Shown: positions 60,266 through 64,000 of the stretch, one piece after another
Position numbering within the stretch: the first letter of the stretch is position 1
How the letters are laid out: each line of letters starts with the position of its first letter
NCBI RefSeq assembly: GCF_002233675.1
Contig: NZ_NMUQ01000004.1
Span: forward strand, 180,054 to 244,053
Reading direction: 5' to 3'
Length of the DNA stretch: 64,000 nucleotides
Source of the DNA: Paenibacillus herberti
GTDB taxonomy: Bacteria; Bacillota; Bacilli; Paenibacillales; Paenibacillaceae
Made by a program: the position numbers and the translations under genes
The notes under the pieces: generated by a model
Databases searched by the model: none
Told to the model about the DNA's origin: nothing
The model's input: the letters and a program-made list of their open reading frames with translations, nothing else

Positions 60266-62845
60266 ATGAAGTTAAAGAAGCGCTTCATGGTTTTGCTAAG
60301 TGTACTTACGCTCTCAAGTACAATAATACCTCTAACAACTGTCAGTGCAACGGCGAATCCGGTTATTTCATTTAATGCTAATACCAATGCAACAAACGTC
60401 TCCCCTTTGCTGTTTGGCGGTAATCATCGGTATTACAAAAATGGCATTGGCATGTATGATTCGGTGAACCAGCAAGTATATCCTGACTTTGAAAACAGTT
60501 ATAACGATATCGGTCTGAAGACAATGCGATACCCTGGCGGTACAATAGCAAACTTATTTCAATGGCAGCGTGGTGTAGGCAACGGGAACAATACCAATCC
60601 AGACAGCGGACTTCCCCAAATTCACGGCAAAACGTTCGCACCGGAGATTTCCGACTTCGATCTGGATGCTGCGCTTAAATTCTCCGAAGATACCGGCACT
60701 GAAATGACGTATATGTACAACATGGGGAACGGCAATCCGACAGATGCAGCTAACCTGGTGCAGTACTTGAACGGCACGAATACCAGCAATCCTTATGTGC
60801 AGCTGCGAATCAGCAACGGTCACCCAGCACCGTACAACATCAACTATTTTGAAATCGGGAACGAGACATATCTTGGTTATCAAAAGTATTGGCTCAATGG
60901 AATCCCTGCAGGCCAAGATTATCAAAACTATTATGTCAATGGAGGCACCATTTCCTTCACGAAACAGCCTGTTGTTCTCAAAGGGGACTGGAGTTCTTTA
61001 AACAATAAGTATTCCAGCACTGGAGCTGCGGGGCAGCAGGTTTATGTAGCTTATGGACCTGTAACGGCGGGAACCGACGCGGTTTACGTGGACAATACAG
61101 CGTGGACAAAAGTGGCTACTTTTGCAGGCTACGGCCCGAATGATCCCGTTTACCAATTGGATAACAACAGCGGATTGATTAGATTCGGAAATGGCGTGAA
61201 TGGAAAAATCCCGCCGGCCGGCGCGGCAATAACGGTTTCGTACAGTTCCTACCATTTTGGATACAAAGATTATATTACGGCTATGAAAAGCGTCGATCCT
61301 TCCATTAAAGTGCTCAGCAACCTGCATGACGGTAAAACAATAGCTGCGCTTGCTGCCGCTAACGTCGCTTACGACGGCATGTCGATCCATCCCTATACGG
61401 TGAATCAAAACAGGACCCTGAGCTTGGTCGATTATTACAAAGCTACGATGAGCCAAGTCGGTGCCACCCTTTATGAAGTTAACAATCTGCAGAGGATTTT
61501 AAAAAATGAACCGCTATCCGGCGGGATCGTCTATCCTTCCGAATATGGGCTTGGCCAGGATTCTCACATTAACGAATCCAAAAATTATCAGCTCGGGTTA
61601 GGCAGCGCCCTTATTACAGCCAAGTACCAGTTCAACTTTATTCAAAATGGCGTTCCAGTAGCAGCTAAACATAGTATGATTGATGATTGGGCAACCAATG
61701 ACACGCTAGGAAATGGGCCTGCTGCCATCTTTAATAGTAATAATATACCGGGCAGCTCCTATAACTTCTCACAGAGTGCAACGGCTCAAATGTTCAAGCT
61801 GCTCGTGAATATGACGGGATCAGTAGCATTGGACGCTCCTACGATTCAAAATATACCTACCTACACCCCGCCGGGTACTAACCCGAAACCGGTCAATTCA
61901 CTTAATGCCGTTGCAACAAAGGATGCCAATGGTGATTTATACGTACTTGTCATGAATGAAGATCCGACGAATGACTACGCAACAAACCTTAACATTGCGA
62001 ATTACGCACCAGGAGCAAGCGCTGCGGTGTGGAAGCTTGGAGAAGGACTGGCACTGGACCAATTGAATCCATCCGGTCAGGCGCCAGTAGTCGTGAATCA
62101 AGTGTCGATGATTCCTGTATCAGGAAGTTCGTTCACCTATACCTTCCCTGCGCACACCTTAACCGCGATTAAATTAACGGGTTCTATCGTTCTTCCCTCC
62201 GATGGCAGTACGGCTCATTACAAGCTGGATGAAACTTCCGGTTCTATAGCAGCCGATTCTTCGGGCAACAACCTGAACGGTACGATTTCTTCCACTGGCG
62301 GAACGGCAACATGGGTTTCACAAGGCAAAACAGGTGGCGCGCTTGACCTCGCACCTATAGGAACAAGTACTTTTGGCGATTATTTTATAAAAATTCCGAA
62401 TTTCTTCGACCCTGCTGCTACCGACTTCACGATGGCTGCCTGGGTTAAACTCGATCAAGCTTCGAATGCCGGCTCTAATCAAACGATATTTGCCCAAGAA
62501 GGCAGTTCAGGACGAAGCATCTTATATCGGGATGTCAATTCCGGGCAGCTGAGATCTTATCTCGGGGGTGTCACCTCGATGTCCACAGGTACGATTCCTA
62601 CGGGAACATGGACACATGTGGCGCTGGTCAAAAGCGGAAGCAACCTTCAGTTCTATATCAACGGTGTGTTGGATTCAACAAGAACAGCAACCACACAATC
62701 ATCAACGGGTGATTTCCGAATCGGAGCGCATAAGTCGCCTTCCGTGACAAGCGCGAACTGGAACGGTGTAATTGACGAAGTTCATCTTTCCAAAAAAGCT
62801 CTCACAGCTGCCGAGATCAGTAATCTGTATAATGTAACACCTTAA
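60266..62845 (+). CDS. Secreted glycoside hydrolase (clan GH-A, arabinofuranosidase-like) with LamG domain
   Basis: 859-aa exported enzyme. Signal peptide 1-30, then a TIM-barrel similar to alpha-L-arabinofuranosidases: RYPGGTIANLFQW, acid/base Glu200 in YFEIGNE and probable nucleophile Glu426 in YPSEYGLG. About 100 residues (225-328) resembling a beta-sandwich (DAVYVDNTAWTKV, LIRFGNGVNGKIPPAGA) are inserted after the acid/base strand. A beta-sandwich near 540-640 and a C-terminal LamG/concanavalin-type carbohydrate-binding domain (about 650-855) follow. ATG at 60266 has GAGGTGG. It probably attacks plant hemicellulose or pectin side chains. Confidence 0.85.
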   Translation: MKLKKRFMVLLSVLTLSSTIIPLTTVSATANPVISFNANTNATNVSPLLFGGNHRYYKNGIGMYDSVNQQVYPDFENSYNDIGLKTMRYPGGTIANLFQWQRGVGNGNNTNPDSGLPQIHGKTFAPEISDFDLDAALKFSEDTGTEMTYMYNMGNGNPTDAANLVQYLNGTNTSNPYVQLRISNGHPAPYNINYFEIGNETYLGYQKYWLNGIPAGQDYQNYYVNGGTISFTKQPVVLKGDWSSLNNKYSSTGAAGQQVYVAYGPVTAGTDAVYVDNTAWTKVATFAGYGPNDPVYQLDNNSGLIRFGNGVNGKIPPAGAAITVSYSSYHFGYKDYITAMKSVDPSIKVLSNLHDGKTIAALAAANVAYDGMSIHPYTVNQNRTLSLVDYYKATMSQVGATLYEVNNLQRILKNEPLSGGIVYPSEYGLGQDSHINESKNYQLGLGSALITAKYQFNFIQNGVPVAAKHSMIDDWATNDTLGNGPAAIFNSNNIPGSSYNFSQSATAQMFKLLVNMTGSVALDAPTIQNIPTYTPPGTNPKPVNSLNAVATKDANGDLYVLVMNEDPTNDYATNLNIANYAPGASAAVWKLGEGLALDQLNPSGQAPVVVNQVSMIPVSGSSFTYTFPAHTLTAIKLTGSIVLPSDGSTAHYKLDETSGSIAADSSGNNLNGTISSTGGTATWVSQGKTGGALDLAPIGTSTFGDYFIKIPNFFDPAATDFTMAAWVKLDQASNAGSNQTIFAQEGSSGRSILYRDVNSGQLRSYLGGVTSMSTGTIPTGTWTHVALVKSGSNLQFYINGVLDSTRTATTQSSTGDFRIGAHKSPSVTSANWNGVIDEVHLSKKALTAAEISNLYNVTP

Positions 62846-62855
62846 CTTCATGATA

Positions 62856-62891
62856 AAGGAGCGAACCCCGTTTGGGATTCACTCCTTTTTT
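62856..62891 (+). terminator. Rho-independent terminator
   Basis: AAAGGAGCGAACCCC pairs imperfectly with GGGATTCACTCCTTT around GTTT, followed by a T-run. It ends the hydrolase gene. Confidence 0.8.
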
Positions 62892-62923
62892 ATCGTAACC
62901 GTATACGGGAGGGGAGACTGTGA

Positions 62924-63517
62924 TTACACTTTGCTGCGGCTGGAGCGAATGAGGCGCGCAGCCTGGATGCCAACATCCAACCAGCCGACCCATGCCGGAG
63001 CGCCTGCTGGTTCTTCGGCGACAACCGGAATCTTTTGCGGAGGCTGACCGGGTGCGGCTGCACCTGCACGAAGCGGAACCGCTGTACCTACAGCGCTGCT
63101 GCTGAGAGAATCTGCTCCGACAGCTGGCAAGGATGCCTTGATGCCTTCCGTTTTGAGCTCGGTGGCAACGGCCGACTCATGAGCCTTGCGGCGCAGGCGG
63201 TTCGTCCAGCCGCTAGAGAATTCACGAGCTGCTGCTGCAACCTCATGCACCGTCGTGCCAACTTCCCGAACTGAAGCCATTAGCGGATCGACTGCATCAA
63301 TTTGATGATTCACTTGATTAGTCAAGTCCTTAACGCTGATGACGAGAGCATCTACATCGCCTTTCCACTCTTTAATCGCTCCTTGTACCTCACGAATTGC
63401 GCCACTCGCCGCTTCCATCGACTGCTGAGCCTTGCGCAGCGTTTGCACCAAAAACACCACGAGTACCGCAATTGAAATGGCAATAATCAGTACGCTGATT
63501 GCAATAACTGTATCCAT
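62924..63517 (-). CDS. DUF948-type membrane protein
   Basis: 197-aa protein with one N-terminal membrane helix (VIAISVLIIAISIAVLVVFL) and a long heptad-rich amphipathic helix (about 25-115), typical of DUF948/YtxG proteins. A Pro/Ala-rich linker and a short amphipathic C-terminal helix (WVGWLDVGIQAARLI) follow. GGGAGG precedes the ATG. A GGGTAT with no good -35 lies about 55 bp upstream, so SigB control is possible but weak. YtxG and YtxH are partner genes in B. subtilis; here they are 10 kb apart. Confidence 0.83.
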   Translation of the reverse strand: MDTVIAISVLIIAISIAVLVVFLVQTLRKAQQSMEAASGAIREVQGAIKEWKGDVDALVISVKDLTNQVNHQIDAVDPLMASVREVGTTVHEVAAAAREFSSGWTNRLRRKAHESAVATELKTEGIKASLPAVGADSLSSSAVGTAVPLRAGAAAPGQPPQKIPVVAEEPAGAPAWVGWLDVGIQAARLIRSSRSKV

Positions 63518-63668
63518 TTTTTATGTCCTCCCTTTGACGGCCTTGAACTTGCCGGGTCTATGTATTCGTTAATACCCTTGGCAGCGCTGCTCCAATCAAG
63601 CCAAGCCTTTTCGGAAGAATAATAAAAAGATTAATAAGATGTAGGCTTATTTTCCAACTCAAATACTT

Positions 63669-63693
63669 GTTTCGCCGTCATGGGCAAGGGTTA
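63669..63693 (+). promoter_or_regulatory. SigB-type promoter for the 54-aa gene
   Basis: GTTTCG, 13 bp, GGGTTA, almost identical in layout to the promoter before rsbV. About 125 bp upstream of the gene at 63820. Confidence 0.7.
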
Positions 63694-63819
63694 ATATTGC
63701 TACAACAGCGGACGACAAGTAAACGTTCGGCAGATTCGAAAGCTTCTGACAGGTTATAAAAACAGCGTCCGAAGCTGCCGAATCTGCTTAAAAAACCTTT
63801 GAAGGGCACGGTGATTTCC

Positions 63820-63984
63820 ATGTTAAGATGGGCAGCTATTTTTCTTATTATCGCGATCGTCGCAGCAATCTTCGGCTTCGGCGGCATTGTAGGAGCAGCA
63901 GCAAGCATTGCAAAAGTTCTGTTCTTCGTCTTCCTGATCCTGTTCGTAGTTTCCCTTATTACGGGCCGAAAGACGAAAGTTTAA
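63820..63984 (+). CDS. DUF1328-like small membrane protein
   Basis: 54-aa protein with two hydrophobic helices ([35 protein letters not shown]) and a basic end (TGRKTKV), matching the DUF1328 (YtjA-like) family in length and the FGFGGI motif. The ATG at 63820 is chosen; a TTG and a GTG in frame upstream are less likely. It is preceded by a SigB-type promoter, which fits a stress-induced envelope protein. Confidence 0.87.
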   Translation: MLRWAAIFLIIAIVAAIFGFGGIVGAAASIAKVLFFVFLILFVVSLITGRKTKV

Positions 63985-64000
63985 CGACGGTAGCGCGAAG

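Noticed and set aside
1-64000. Insertion sequences, prophage or integrative elements
   Set aside because: No transposase, integrase, recombinase or phage structural gene was seen; small palindromic repeats are the only mobile-like sequences.

Overview
This window looks like a chromosomal segment of a moderately GC-rich, endospore-forming Bacillales bacterium, most likely Paenibacillus or a close relative. The evidence is strong GGAGG ribosome-binding sites with several TTG/GTG starts, spore genes (a CmpA homologue and the YyaC spore protease), an rsbV-rsbW-sigB operon, and several families I associate with Paenibacillus (DUF6483, DUF1128/UPF0435). No transposase, integrase, phage gene or CRISPR array was seen, and the species cannot be fixed from the sequence alone.

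Layout. (1) 1-13.7 kb: a 13-gene minus-strand exopolysaccharide operon. In transcription order it encodes a chain-length regulator, a tyrosine kinase with a six-tyrosine tail, GalU, a GT2 glycosyltransferase, a Wzx-like flippase, a pyruvyl transferase, the initiating sugar transferase, GDP-fucose synthase, GDP-mannose dehydratase, a Wzy-like polymerase, two GT4 glycosyltransferases and a WcaF-like acetyltransferase. A 260-bp, highly structured non-coding gap follows the kinase gene. This is the position of the EAR/epsC RNA in the Bacillus subtilis eps operon, and I propose it as a candidate antitermination RNA. A 52-bp tandem palindromic array lies past the operon's 3' end. (2) 13.8-18.4 kb: GtrA, a secreted GDPD-like protein, lipoate ligase LplJ and small proteins. 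(3) 18.5-24.5 kb: an oligopeptide ABC transporter operon (oppA-B-C-D-F order). (4) 25-31.9 kb: an M42 peptidase, five tRNAs in two transcription units, a SprT-like protein, CmpA, Tex, a metallo-beta-lactamase-fold hydrolase and a thioredoxin-fold protein. (5) 32-44 kb: a cupredoxin, an O-antigen-ligase-like protein, a PilZ / HD-GYP / GGDEF cyclic-di-GMP trio, a methyltransferase, an alpha/beta hydrolase and YyaC. (6) 44.3-49.6 kb: a Leloir galactose operon (galK-galE-galT) divergent from an AraC-type regulator. (7) 50-51 kb: about 0.9 kb of non-coding DNA with two tandem-repeat arrays. (8) 51-64 kb: an asparaginase, general-stress proteins, rsbV-rsbW-sigB, a CorA-like transporter, a response-regulator/PP2C protein likely to act on RsbV, a large secreted glycoside hydrolase with a LamG domain, and two small envelope proteins.

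How the parts fit. The exopolysaccharide operon would assemble an acidic (pyruvylated), acetylated, fucose-containing Wzx/Wzy-type polymer. GalU and the Leloir enzymes provide UDP-sugars, but no ManA/ManB/ManC is present to supply GDP-mannose. The c-di-GMP trio could control matrix or motility, but it has a substituted HD motif and an unusually stretched PilZ domain. Matches to the SigB promoter consensus (GTTT-N13-GGGTTA type) precede rsbV, a divergent 51-aa membrane protein and a 54-aa DUF1328-like protein. Together with the PP2C gene they form a local partner-switching stress module. The most unusual non-coding content is four tandem arrays (two of 52-bp period, two of 45-bp period) with palindromic cores, plus a dispersed ~150-bp palindromic element.
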